This document shows, piece after piece, positions 22,342-34,800 of a DNA stretch of 64,000 nucleotides. The first letter of the stretch is position 1. The number at the start of each line of letters is the position of its first letter. The notes below the pieces were generated by a model that had not been told where the DNA came from, did not search any database, and saw only the letters and a list, made by a program, of their open reading frames with translations. This stretch comes from Phlebotomus papatasi (lineage: Eukaryota; Arthropoda; Insecta; Diptera; Psychodidae). The position numbers were made by a program, and so were the translations under genes. The stretch covers positions 100,225,417-100,289,416 of the forward strand of contig NC_077222.1 of NCBI RefSeq assembly GCF_024763615.1, in the 5' to 3' direction.

Positions 22342-23690
22342 CAAGAAGGGAAACAAGAAAGTTGTTCCAATTATAGGGGAATTTCCCTTCTGAGTTTGCC
22401 CGGCAAAGTGTATGCCAAAATCCTTGAGAGAAGATGCCAAGAAATAGTCGAACCCAGACTGGGTGAGGAACAATGCGGTTTCAGACCTGGTAGAAGCACC
22501 ACGGATCAGCTTTTTACCCTGAGGATGATTGTCGAAAAGGCTTGGGAGTATGCAATTCCACTCTATGCTTGTTTCATAGATTTGGAAAAAGCATATGACC
22601 GAGTACCGAGAGAACAACTTTGGGATGTACTGCACGAGTACGGACTGGATGAGGAATTGGTGGGAGCTATCCAGTCATTGTACAGAGACTGTAGTAGCTG
22701 TGTTCGTGTAAACGGATCCAAATCGGAAGGTTTTCAAGTGGGTGTTGGACTCGTTGGACTGCGTCAAGGGTGTGTTCTATCACCATTGTTGTTCATAATA
22801 TACATGGACAAGATTATGGAACGCAGTCGGGGGCGGAATGCGATTCGTATTGGGGATTTCAGGGTGAGCCATCTCCTCTATGCAGATGATTTGGTTCTTT
22901 TTGGATCTTCCGAAGAAGAGCTTCAGCGCACACTCGACCGATTTGTAAATGTTTGTGCCGAAACAGGTATGAAGGTGAACGTGGGTAAGTCGGAGGTAAT
23001 GGTGATTTCCCGACAATCTGTGGAATGCACTCTACATGTTAGTGGAGACTCATTGACACAGGTGGAGAACTTCAAGTATATCGGGGTGTTATTCACGAGT
23101 GATGGTAGGATGGAGGTAGAACTCTCGTCGCGAATCGGTCAGGCTTCTGCAGTTATGAGGGAGCCTGGCAGAAGCGTGTTGAGGAAGGCCGAGCTTAGTC
23201 GATCGGCTAAATTATCGGTTTTCAAAGCTGTGTTCATTCCTATTCTCACCTATGGTCATGAGATTTGGGTAATGACCGAAAGCGTAAGATCGCGAGTACA
23301 AGCTGCCGAGATGAGGTACCTTCGAGCGGTTAAGGGAATCACTCGTAGAGATCGAGTGAGGAATGTGGCCGTTCTTGAGGAACTAAGAGTCGAGGAGCTG
23401 CTTCTTCGGGTTGAGAGATCACAACTTCGATGGTATGGACATGTTCAACGCATGAATGAAGAAAGATTCCTCAGAAAAGCTATGCAAGCCATTGTGAGGA
23501 GACCTCGGCCTCGAGGCAGACCTAGGATAAGGTGGCTGAATCAAATTCAGAATCTTGCCTTGGAACGCCTCGGGATCGAACCCGAACATCTTCCTGAAGT
23601 GGCGGAGGATCGACAAGCGTGGGCTGCTAATTTGGATGTCATGGGCCCGCGACCCCAATAGGGATAAGCGGTTGAAAATGAATGAATGAA
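22342..23690 (+). mobile_element. 5'-truncated non-LTR retrotransposon (LINE)
   Basis: It begins within the RT domain and ends in a (TGAA)n tail. Near-identical flanks AAT(A)7-8TCGTT lie at about 22327-22341 and about 23693-23707, a target-site duplication of about 15 bp. The short tandem tail points to an RTE-like or related clade, but the clade is not fixed by eye. Confidence 0.85.
22396..23661 (+). CDS. LINE reverse transcriptase fragment
   Basis: The open frame extends upstream to about 22342 through NYRGISLLSLPGKVYAK. The RT palm is recognisable: GFRPGRSTTDQ, ACFIDLEKAYDRVPRE, GLRQGCVLSPLLF, and the catalytic YADD in HLLYADDLVLFG. The C-terminal part has WYGHVQRMNEERFLRKAM and an Arg/Pro-rich stretch. 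The endonuclease domain is absent because of 5' truncation, so it is dead on arrival. There are no stop codons inside, which implies a recent insertion. A 9-bp tandem duplication gives GVGLVGLRQG where GVGLRQG is usual. Confidence 0.88.
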   Translation: MPGKVYAKILERRCQEIVEPRLGEEQCGFRPGRSTTDQLFTLRMIVEKAWEYAIPLYACFIDLEKAYDRVPREQLWDVLHEYGLDEELVGAIQSLYRDCSSCVRVNGSKSEGFQVGVGLVGLRQGCVLSPLLFIIYMDKIMERSRGRNAIRIGDFRVSHLLYADDLVLFGSSEEELQRTLDRFVNVCAETGMKVNVGKSEVMVISRQSVECTLHVSGDSLTQVENFKYIGVLFTSDGRMEVELSSRIGQASAVMREPGRSVLRKAELSRSAKLSVFKAVFIPILTYGHEIWVMTESVRSRVQAAEMRYLRAVKGITRRDRVRNVAVLEELRVEELLLRVERSQLRWYGHVQRMNEERFLRKAMQAIVRRPRPRGRPRIRWLNQIQNLALERLGIEPEHLPEVAEDRQAWAANLDVMGPRPQ

Positions 23691-26527
23691 TGAATAAAAA
23701 AATCGTTGGATTTCAAACAATTTGATGGGTATCACTTGCAGCATTGTACAATGCCGGACAAACGGACAGATTTGAAATCTTCTGATTGCATCTTTCTATC
23801 GAAGAGTTCGAGCAAGAGTATAACAGTTTTGTGCAAGTGCATGAGAAAGAATGGCATGATAGTTGGTTTGTTTGTGCTCGCAGGTGACGTCTTATGTTTA
23901 AAAAATAATCGCGCAAGCACCTAAAGTTGCATTTTCCTGTGAATATACAGTAAAATAGAGTGATTCAGTTGATTTTTCAGCTATTAAGTTTTCTAAGTGT
24001 TGTGTAGAAGTGAAGAAAATCTTTGTTAGAAGCAGATATTCAGGCAAAACAGAGAAAACATCTCGGTAAGAGGTACACACCCTTTTAAAAAGTTAGGGAC
24101 ATGAATAATTTAATTGATTCGATTAACAGTAAACGACTAGTATTTTGTATATTTTACAACCTGCAACAAAAAAGATAAATTAATCAACGAATTGACTAAT
24201 ATAAATCTATTATGTAGGGCAGGTAAATTTAGTAATTTTCGTTAAACAGAAAAATCAAGAGAAGTTTACATTTTCAAAAGGAATACTTTATAAAAGTAAT
24301 TATTTGCATAAATTAGTCTCATTTCTTAGTCACATTTAGATATTAGTTTATCAAAAATGAAGATTTAAAACTGTTAACTGTGATTTTTATTATTTTTTTT
24401 ATGTTATTTTTTAAACCGCAGTATAGTAAAAAAATGACCCTAATGCTATTATTATTATTATTATTATTATTATAATAGATTATTAATTCGAATCCAAAAG
24501 GCTCAGCTCAGGCTCAGTTCTGAGTAATTTTTCAAGATACAGATTATAAATAAACAATCACTTAAAAGAGAGAACAATTTTAAAAAATATTTTTAATGGC
24601 ATAACTTTCATATCCGATCACATCTCTTTCTGGAGGCTTGGCTAATAAATTTTATTTAGTTCACTTCAATTTAATAGCAAAGCTATTTAGTTACATCCTT
24701 AAATATATGATATTTCATTAAATTATTTTTTAAGTACATCAAAATCATACAATCGCAAAAAAATCAAGTTCTAGTACTCCTGCAATATAGTATTTCTGAA
24801 ATGAATCAATTATATTAAAATAAACTGATAGTGAAATGAATAGTGAACCGGCAGCTCGACTGATGAACAGTTTTTATTTGATAGTTTAGTAGCGATCCGA
24901 GAAAAACCGTTCTAAAATGAGTAAATATGTTATGAATTTGAATTTACAACAACAGTTTATTTTAACGTGTCTCTTTAATTTAGTAATTTTTACGACTAAT
25001 TAATTTAGTCGCATTTTTAAAACTTTAGTATTCTACAAAAAAAAGCTACTTCTCTCCACTACTTGCTTAAATCGGTGAAGTATGTGAAACAATTCAACAC
25101 TGCTAACTTTAATTAACCCATTCGCATCTCGTTAGTTACATCAGCATTTGTCGTAACTTCTTTAGAACGCTTGTTTGACTTGCAATTTGCAGCAATATTT
25201 TAATAATATCTTAATGAAACAATTACATAATTTATCAAATATATAAAGAAGTTTGAATAATGCAATAGTAATTTTTTTTTAGTTATTTGTATATATACTC
25301 TTTGATTCTATCATTAATTGCAAACAAAATAAGCGACACGACACACAATTTTCTTTTTAACAAAACTCATGAAATGATAGCTTGTGGGAATAGGGATATA
25401 TTTGCGAAAGTGTCACACTTCATAAATTTCCATACATTGAAGTTACGGCTTTATAAACGATGGAAGTTAGAATAAAATTATATAATGTTTTTTTTTTCTG
25501 ACATAGATATCTACATCTCAGCTTTTAAATAATTTTCTAAATATTTTCTTGAGTTAATTTATAGTTTATTAGTACTACTTTCTCTATTTTGATTTAAAAG
25601 TATCGCATTCAAGGATCGTTTTTAAGGGTTTACGTGGGTTTAAAAGACTGGAAAACACTATATTTTCTCTAATTTTGTTTTCAACATAATAAATTTTAAT
25701 TTTAATTTAAGTTTTTTAAACATAAAAAGTACAACATTTAAACTATATTTTCTGAAATTTTCATTTAAAGATCTAAAAAAATTCAGCTGTTATGATTAAA
25801 ACTGTTATCGTTAAAGTACGACTTTAACTCATCAGCTATCAAGAAATATTTAGTTTTTTGACGTCAGATGAATGCACCATGAGAAATCTTGTCCACCGAA
25901 AATTATGTTTTTTTTTAAATCCAAAATCTATCTCCAAGAATCAAGTCCCAACGGTTTTTAAAATTTTGAAATCAAGATTTCAGGAGAAATAGCTAAATGT
26001 GCCTTTATATGCTTAAGAGCTCGAATTAAATATTTTTTTATTCCGCTGAAAAAAGATGTTGAAAAAATATGCTGTTATTTTAGTCTGCGCGACCCACGTA
26101 ACCCCTTAAGAAAAATAAAGCTGAACTTGAAATGTCGCCCCAGTTGTTGTCAAAAAGTTGTCAAAGGAAGTTACGGCAAATGTTGATTTAACTGATTAAA
26201 TATAACTATTGCATATTATAATCAGCGCAAACTAGATAATTTTTAACAATTTATTGAAACACATGTTCATTTTTCGCTTCATGAAAGTTATGCAATTTTT
26301 TTTTCTCGAATTGACACACGGAAAGTTTGACATCGCATTGATTTTGATCATATTTTCCTTCATTCTGAATTCTGATTTGAATTTTAAGGGATAAATTTAT
26401 TTCTTAGTTTGTTACGTTTTGCAAACAAATAGGGTTTGTAATGATATAACGTAAATAATTTAAGTTCGGTGACGGTTGCGACGCGTAATAGATGTCTCTT
26501 TGGGTCCCCTTTCACAATAATCACCTA
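23691..26527. other. Long AT-rich spacer
   Basis: No gene supported. It holds an (ATT)n microsatellite near 24447-24472 and many poly(A/T) tracts. Short frames here look random. Confidence 0.4.
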
Positions 26528-26860
26528 CAGTAGAGTCTCGCTATAGTCCATATTTGGTTTCAAATTTGACACTTGGGTCGCACTATATATAGTCCATGTA
26601 ATTTTTTAAAATTATCAACGATTTTTAGTATTGAAATTGCTCGACGGCTTCCACTTTCTTTGCGATTGTGGTACTTGTCCTTGCTCTCTTCATTGTGGAT
26701 CACAATTATCACAACTACTTAATAAAGTTTGCCAAAAATATTAAAATAGTTATGCATGTCGCATACTAAAAAACATAACCTAACTTAAAATCAGTGTTTT
26801 AAAATCAACGTTTGATAACTTGTGGACTATAGAGCGATGGCCTATAGCGAGACTCTACTG
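26528..26860. mobile_element. MITE, GAGTCTCGCTATAGTCC subfamily, copy 2
   Basis: TA-flanked; CAGTAGAGTCTCGCTATAG on the left and CTATAGCGAGACTCTACTG on the right. Very similar throughout to 10199-10532, differing by small indels (an extra TATA near 26587). Confidence 0.85.
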
Positions 26861-26965
26861 TATTACTCTGAAAGGAGCTAATTCCATATATATATATGAA
26901 CATTCTATCTTCAGTATTTCTAGTGTTTCTAGAGACATTGTTGGAATGGGTTAAGTTACGGTTAA

Positions 26966-27102
26966 TCCTTTAAGGACGAGTGGGACACCGGTGTGCCAAA
27001 AACAAAACCATTTATTTTTACTATAATAGAAAGTTATTTTGTCCTCTAAATAGTCCACAAAATTAGTTTCTTATGTTTGGGACACCGGTGTTCTATTCGT
27101 CT
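26966..27102. mobile_element. Small TTAA-flanked piggyBac-like MITE
   Basis: TTAA at 26962-26965, then TCCTTTAAGGACGAGTGGG; the right side carries GGGACACCGGTG and ATTCGTC before TTTAA. ACACCGGTGT palindromes lie at both subtermini. Confidence 0.7.
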
Positions 27103-27106
27103 TTAA

Positions 27107-27344
27107 CTCTTTCCGGACCGCAGCATATGCTGCAAGCCAATTTCACAATTTTTAATCAAAAATATCTAAGCTCAAGAATTAATTGAGGTCCTGCAAAAAA
27201 TATCTTACATTTGGACATCCTTATCGTTTGTAATCATCCACAAGAATCGGATTTTTATCAGTTCTGAATAATTAAAAAACATTGTTTTTCATAGAATATG
27301 CATATGCTTCTTTGGGTACTACAGTTCCAAAAGAGACGAAAGAG
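27107..27344. mobile_element. TTAA-flanked CTCTTTCCGG element, intact copy
   Basis: TTAA on both sides (27103-27106 and 27345-27348); ends CTCTTTCCGG and GAAAGAG. It matches both halves of the interrupted element at 17848-19479, so it shows the pre-insertion state. Confidence 0.85.
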
Positions 27345-27574
27345 TTAAAGAGTTTTAAGCAATATATACGTCAGTAATTACTTCCGCTAGAGGGCAGTGT
27401 GTCCTGCAGAGGAGATCAATCTCATGTCTAGGATTTTTCTTAGAGATTGAAGCTTATTTTTATCCATTTAATTACTTAGAATTTCGGGGATAGCATTAAA
27501 GCAACAATAGGGAAATCCGGAAGTCGTCGGGAAGAGACAATCACTCAGGGAAAGACATCAATTATCTCCAGAGC

Positions 27575-27603
27575 TTTCGGCTCGGTCTCCAAGCCTTCAT
27601 CAG
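27575..27603 (-). ncRNA. Hammerhead-like hairpin, left arm
   Basis: The minus strand reads CTGATGA, A, GGCTTGG-AGA-CCGAGCC, GAAA, GCTCT. It has a 7-bp stem II (one G-U pair) with an AGA loop, followed by a weak stem III (CTC/GAG) and GATA. There is one extra A relative to the canonical hammerhead core. Confidence 0.45.
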
Positions 27604-28206
27604 TGGTCAAGTCTTGCAATCTTTTGGTCAGGATTACAACAGGGCATAAGAGGGTACGGGGGCACTATTCTTACACGGTCTTTTACAATTTTTGTAATAC
27701 TTGGCACAATTTTCGGACCTTCTTCTTCGTCTTGGGTCTTGATGGGATTTTCTCTTTGTTAGCACTAGAAAATCCCAGCAAGACCCAAGACGAAGAAGAA
27801 GATCCGAAAATTGTGCCAAGTATTACAAAAATTGTAAAAGACAGTGTAAGAATAGTGCCCCCGTACCCTTTTAAGCCCTGTTGTAATCCTGACCAAAACC
27901 CTGAACGAGCTAGGTTTTTCAGGACAATCTGTCCTTCCGGTGAGCGTCATTTGTTGATCAAATCCTATGAATCAAACCTATGAACTACCAGTCCGTTCGC
28001 TGTGCAAAGAAGAAAGAAGAAAATTAGCTCCTAACCAAATTCAAAACTGATGCATAAGAAAATAGAGGAATTAGTGACAAAAATCCTAAAGAAAAGACCA
28101 ACCAATAAGGACAGATTGTCCTGAAAAACCTAGTTCAGTTACACCACCGTCGGCTATCCCTTAAAACCCTGAACGAGTCTCAGAGAAAGATTGCAAGACT
28201 TGACCA

Positions 28207-28235
28207 CTGATGAAGGCTTGGAGACCGAGCCGAAA
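28207..28235 (+). ncRNA. Hammerhead-like hairpin, right arm
   Basis: Identical motif in the opposite orientation: CTGATGA at 28207-28213, stem halves at 28215-28221 and 28225-28231, GAAA at 28232-28235, then GCTCTGGAGATA. Confidence 0.45.
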
Positions 28236-28802
28236 GCTCTGGAGATAGTTGATGTGTTTCCCTGAGTGATTATCTCTTCCCGACGACTTCCGGATTTCCC
28301 TATTGCTGATTACAATTAACGTCGGCTTATTCCCACAACGATAGCATTAAAAAAACAACATTTTACATTCTTACAGTTTTGTTTATTTATCTAATTTATT
28401 TTAACAGTTCTTTTTTAATTCAGGCCATTTTAAAGTTTATTTGAATTTTTTCCAATGGAATCTTATTCGAGGAATAAAATAAAACATTCCAAATTAGTTA
28501 AACTTGCTAATGTGTCTGTTCAGATTCTCATTGAGTTCAGTGTTTTTGTGGTGGGGAGACTGTCCACTGGAGTGAATCGCTGATAAGTAGCACGTCCGCG
28601 TTTTCTTTCAATTTTTCATCATTTCAGAATACTGTTGGCCACCACTAAGTTTGGATAGAATTCCCAAGAAGATAGCTGATACGGGAGTGTTTTATTGGTA
28701 TTTAGTCACCCTCAGTGCTGCTGTCGCAGTTTCTTTAAGACCGATAGACTGTTAAGAGACAAAGTGATCTTGTGTGTTCCTAAAAAAAAAGAATTAAACA
28801 GA

Positions 28803-31800
28803 ATGTTCTCAGTCTTTAGAAACACGTTTGTTCAGAATCTTCTGAAGAATAAACTACGTGGTGAGCATTTGGTAGCTCTCAGGGGTATATCCAAAAGCAG
28901 TGAAGTCAACAATTCTGACTATTTGAAGAAAAATGAGCCAGAGAAGTCATCAGAAAGCAAGTCTAGGAAGACAACAAGGTAATTTATGCATTTCTATTTT
29001 GTGCATCATTCTCAACGTTTTGCTTATAGCTTAGGAGAGATATTTGAGAAGACACTTAATTTACCGTATTTAATAACTTTCGAGATAGTCGAGATAATAA
29101 AGTAATTTGCCGAAAATCTTAGGATGTTCCATTACCGTTAATCAAGAATGTGAAGTTCATAAAATAAAGCACTATAGATTAGCCCGATTTAGCGGTTTAA
29201 GAATAATCGGCAAAGGTCATAATTCCTTATCGGTGGGTTCAATCGCCGGAATAGAAAATGAAAACTGTGACAAAATTACGCACGCAAAATCTAAAATTGT
29301 TGTGATGACATGATTGATCTTTTCGATCTATCAAAATTGGCTGACCAAGTATTCTTGTGTGCTTCTTTGTCCATTGAGAAAAATAAAAACTTGCGAAAGA
29401 ATGTAGGCATAAATTGTGGAATTATTCAGAGAAGTCTTCCGACAAGGTCGACCAAGTTTACTTCTCTCTTGTACCTTCTCAACAAAACCACCACGAATGT
29501 TGCGCATGGCAGAACTTCTATCTCGCGCGTCGGATGATTCGTATCAGTGATCGTTGTTGTTCTTTATTTTTTTTTGTTATTTCTTTCTTTTTTTTTGGAA
29601 AATATCAGACACTTTCGACAAGTTCAAATGTGCCTAGAGAGCTTTTTTATCTGTGCGCGAGTAAATATTTATATGGAGAATAAACACAAAACAAACAATT
29701 TGCATTTCTTTCAAACACACAGAGCCACGTATAGAAGCAATTCTCTCTGCTATAAATAAACTCATTCTTATGCTCTTCCCATGACGAAAGTGTTTTGTTC
29801 TTTTATGCTTTTTCAATAAACTAGCTCTCTATTGAATGCGGGAAATATCTTCTCAGGCATTTTGGAATAAACAACAAGAGAACCTAAAACGTGATCTGAC
29901 CACGATCCTCTTTAATTTTTTCTTAACAGCAGAATTTTATGTCTGAATGCGGTTCCTCTTAAAAAAATCGGGCAAGCGACAATCTTTTAAACATCATTGG
30001 GCAATTAATTTCCTTTTCTATCTATAGGTCTTGATAAACTTTTCTGTAATGCGTCAGAAATTGCATTTCATATTTTGATTAGATTGTTGATCATTTGTTG
30101 TTTTCTGTTTTTGCTCTAACAAACTCCACAAAAGCTCTTGACATTCCCGAGTGATGATATTTTGGCAATAATTTGGTATTCTCCTGTTTCCAAGAAATTT
30201 CTGAGAGAACGCAAAGAAAGTATTACGTTGTCCAAGATTTATTCAAAATATTCACAAATTAAATTACAGATTTGTGAATCATCAGACAAAACAAAAAAAA
30301 AACAAGATTTGACCATTGAAGAAGACTTTGAGTTTGAGCCGAAAGCTCTCTGTGAAAAATCATAATTTTGCAAGCTGCCCACTCGATGTTCACCGGTTTA
30401 CGCGTTACTGGAATTTTTAAATTTCGTAAAAATTAAGACTCTGTCGATTTTACCAACTAAATTAGTTTGAAAATAATTACTCCCTCTGTTCCGAAATAAG
30501 TCGTACGTTTGGAGAAAAATTAGGGATTAAGGAATGGTTTCAGAGAATGTTTTTGTTTTTTGCAAATATCTTATGTATGAACTGTCCTCCGTGTTCAGGG
30601 ATAATATGAGGATTCTGCCACGATGGTAAGTTGAGGAATCGATATCTTGAAGTTGTCCATTTTTCGCGTTTTTTTCAAGGAGCTCCGGTAGATAGTTAAT
30701 TACTAATAATTGAACTGCGATTAACATTACAGGCTAGAATTTGTTCTAAATTTTTAGTATGCACAAGTAGAACTCAACAGTTATTACCGTTATGCCATTT
30801 TTTATTACTCAAATTTTGCAGAATGAGCAATAAAAAGAACATCCTTTTTTGTGTTCGAATATCTGGATGTAAAATGTTGAGAAATAGGGACTTAGGACCT
30901 TCAGGGGGCCTCCCATAAGTTGACCCTGTGTGGATATGTTTTTCTAAAACATATCCAGAATTGAAAAAAAAACGTACGACGTGTTTTCGAGTAATCCTAA
31001 AAAGATGATTTTGGAGGGGAAGGGGATGTGTGGGGGCAAAATAAAGGACATATTAATGGTCCCAGGGTCAACTTATGGGGGGGTCCCCCGAAGGTCCCAA
31101 GTCTGTATCTCTAACCATTCTGCACCTATTTTATATTGAAAATAAAACGCCAAAAATAAGACATTTTTAAGACATTCGTTCCTCAACAAACATACCATTA
31201 AGACTGGACCCCAATTTTAGTACTGGACATTAGCAATAGTTCCTTACAAGAGATAATTGTTGATACACAAAACATTTACCAACAAACTTTCCCTTAATCC
31301 CATTTTTTCCAAACGTATGACTTATTACGACGGAGGGAGTATTTAATTTTTTTTTTGGTCAGTAAAATGGATACAGGGACTGATACACGGTGTTGATCTT
31401 TGTAATGTCTTCTCGGTTATTCTCTCATACAAAGTTTCGAAGGCAGATTTTCTCCTCGCCTTATACTACTTGGTTAAAGATATCGGCTTTCGGTTTTAGG
31501 TGACCCCCCCCCCCATAAATTAATATTATGTCGAAATCGAAAAATTTTCCAGGATGAATTATTAAAAGTCAAAGTTTTAATCGTTATGTAAAATCGTAAA
31601 ATCTGAAATTTCGGCCAAACCAAATTTTGTATCATCCCACTATAATTATCTAATAGTAATTTAATAGTTATACAATTCTTAAGTTATTTTTAAGATGATT
31701 TTAATTGAATTTTGATTACAGTAGACTCTCCCTCAATCGGGAATATGGGGCAAGATGTTATCCAAATTATCGAGAGATTCGGACTTCAAAGTCATTGTAA

Positions 31801-34800
31801 ATTTCACAAAAAGCCGTCAATTACAAAGAATTACGATAAAACTACTCTGAAAAAAAGTCATGTCAAATTAACAAGACAAGTTTGTTAAAAGGATGTTTTT
31901 CTATACAGAATATGGCAAAGTTTTGTCAAATCGGCGGCCAATTAAATCTTGTTAAAAGTTTCTCAAAAGGGAGGGAGTGTTTCTATATAAAATGCAAGAA
32001 AAGTTTTGTCAAATTGGTAAATAACATCCTTTTGACAAAATTTGAACAAAATCCATTTGTTCGTGTAACAAGAGTTCCGAGTAGAGAAACTACAGCGATT
32101 TTGAGCAAATTTGCTTCAAAATCAAACGTAAAAATTGTCAATAAAATTTTTTATCCACGTTGTTCGGAAATTCGAATTTTACGGTCCATGTTTTGCACGT
32201 ATAGTCCATAGGGTGGAGTAACCACTTATCGCCATGTTTAGGAAAAAGAGAGATTCATTTTATTATAACTTCTGAACACTTATTACAAGATAACTCAAAT
32301 TTGACATAAAGTTACTTAGATGTATTAGCTCTAGATACGTGAAAACAATAGTCCTACAATTTAATGCTGAACTACTTAAAAAACTGATTTTTTTAACAAA
32401 GCAAAATTAACTAATTCGTCGCCACTTTTTACCACTTTTCGCCAGTTTTGTAACCACTTCTCGCCACCCACTTGAAAAGGTCCGAATTCGAATTTTTTAG
32501 GCAATATTATGAAAAGAATACATACATTACATTCAGCATTTCTTCTCAAAGCTTTTTCAATGATTTTCGGATATGTTTTAGAACTAGTCCAGTTGAACAT
32601 TTCGCCCAAACATACTTATGACCGGAAAATTCGCCATTTTGAATTATTGAAGGTCAAAGGTAAATTACTTTGGAAGGCTCATTTTTCTTTTTGCTTAAAA
32701 TTTGATTTTTTAGAAAAGTATTGCAAATTAGAATCCAGCTGCATCGGTTATCATCGGTAATGAATCGGTTAAGTACCTATTTTTGATTTTCAAATGCTTT
32801 TGTGATTGATTTATGAATCAATTTATTTTTTCTCGTGATCACCTTATTATTACTCACTTTAAATGATTTTTCTTAACTTTTATGTGAGAAATCAAATTAT
32901 AGGACTATTGTAAAAGGTAAACAAGGCTGATTTGACAACTGAGAATCTATGAAGTGAAGTTAGCGTCGCCTGTTGAAAAGAGATGACGACAGGTGGTAAA
33001 ATCAACTCCAGAGTATTACCACTTTTCGCCATGCCTCATCTTTATAAAAAAATAACGTAAAATGAAATAATACTTAACTAAATACAAATTTCATGTAAGG
33101 TAAAGTACCCTTTATTCGACCGGTTCCTCTATTCGACCGGTAGATTTATTTATTCAATTTAATTATATTTGCTATAATATTTTGTGTATGATCTAACATT
33201 AATAGGTCAATTATTCTTTAAATAATACGAATCAGTGACAAATTCATAGAAATTAATGAAATTCACCATCAAATATTCAAAAATTGACCCACCGGTCGAA
33301 AGGAACCCGGTCGAGTAAGGGTACTTTACCTTATTCCACAAGTGTAATTAAATATTCAATAGTCAAATTATTTATCCAAAAAGGTATATTTTGCTTGATA
33401 AAAATTTGATGACACTTAATATATTTGGTAAGAAATATTAGATTCGATGCACTTGCTTAAAATATTGCTCTTAAAAATGCTCAAAATCGTCACTCCAAAA
33501 CGAATAATTATTATTTTTCGACTTTATACGTAGCAGCAGTAAAAATACAAATAACTTTACGGCTCATTTATTTCATAAATCGCGAAAAATAGCGATTTCA
33601 ATATAGGTGGCGAAAAGTGGGGCACAGGCGAGAAGTGGTGATTCCACCCTATAGATGTGTTTTCGGAGAGGGAAACTCCGTCCGGATGCGGCAATACTGT
33701 TTGTGGAGTTTTCAACCCAAGATCAAAAACTATCTCTTCTTCAGAGCTTTCGACACGCTCCGTGTCTTCCTCAGTGACTGGGGAGGAAGTCTTTATTAGA
33801 AATCTATTTGTTTACAAATTTTTCTTATAACATTGTTTGAGCTTACTCGAGTGTTGTCAGAGATGAATTGAAAAAATTAGAATTTAATGGCTTCAGCCGC
33901 TTCAGCACACCTTTTAGATCAGGAAAATTTCATGAAGTGGAAATTCGAATCCCTTTTTTTCTTACACGTTTTGCATATGTCTATGTCATTCTTTCGCACT
34001 CTTCTTCTTCTTTTAAACATCACAACAAATTTAACTTAGCTCAATCGAATTTGGAGTGCGAAAGAATGAGATAGACATATGCAAAACATGTGAGAAAGAA
34101 AGGATGTGAATTTTGATTTCTTGAAATTTTTCTGATCTAAAAGGTGTGCCGAAACCATAAACACTTAAAAATATATTACATGCATATTTTAAGAAATTCA
34201 TAAAGTTTAATAGCGACTGTAATTTTTTTTTAAAGTTTTTGGTAGATTACTGACGACAATTCACCATAAGAAGGTCAAAGAGATGAACTCCCTCCGGATG
34301 CGTCAGGGGGTGCAATCCTTTTAAGACAGGAAAACACAAAATTCTTTGCCAAAACTTTCGACGCTTCACTTTTTTTTAAACTTTTTTTTTAAGTTTATAA
34401 ACCGGTCAATTTGACCGGTTTTGATAGGTTTAGTATTAAAGAATAATACCATAATACAATTTTACGTCATGATTAACTAACTCTAAGCAATTTAGGGTAT
34501 TAAATTAATAACTTAAATGATGTGACTAAATTTTAGATCTTAAAGGGCTATTAATCTTGGTAATGATCGCAATTTAATTACTTTGTTGTTTCCCAGAAAA
34601 CATTTTAATAATTTGAGCAGTATTTTGGTAAAAATAGGCTGTAAAATTTAACTTCGTCAGCGTAGTCGGAATATAAATAAAACGAGAATCATTAATTTAT
34701 AAATGCCCAAAACTAGTGAACTGCCCTTGACAAAGGAAGAATTAAAAAGTTGTGTTACTATTTTAGAATTTTTGGATAGATTTAAAGAGGCTTTGTGATC

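Larger units (their letters stand above)
27505..28305. mobile_element. Large compound palindromic element with hammerhead-like arms
   Basis: The outer arms (about 27505-27622 and about 28185-28305) are inverted copies starting CAATAGGGAAATCCGGAAG. Inside are a second long palindrome (27627-27894, arms of about 120 bp) and a third pair (AGGTTTTTCAGGACAATC at about 27910, inverse at about 28110). Each outer arm carries the CTGATGAA-stem-GAAA hairpin. It is probably derived from Penelope-like elements or a retrozyme-type repeat; it does not encode a protein. Confidence 0.7.

Noticed and set aside
27603..27983. 126-aa frame
   Set aside because: It lies in the large palindrome and reads the inverted arms; there is no protein-like conservation.
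28207..28250. Calling the hairpin a proven hammerhead ribozyme
   Set aside because: There is an extra A between CTGATGA and stem II, stem III has a G-A mismatch, and stem I is not evident. Only a hammerhead-like motif is claimed.
29107..29683. Cluster of short plus-strand frames as downstream exons of the 28803 leader exon
   Set aside because: They are not joined by plausible GT-AG pairs in frame and have no recognisable protein sequence; the join to FPPS at 35623 is in frame and matches family length.
32376..32760. Frames of 77 and 83 aa inside the GGGTGGAG element
   Set aside because: They are short, lack any transposase motif, and lie in the non-coding interior of a TA-flanked element.
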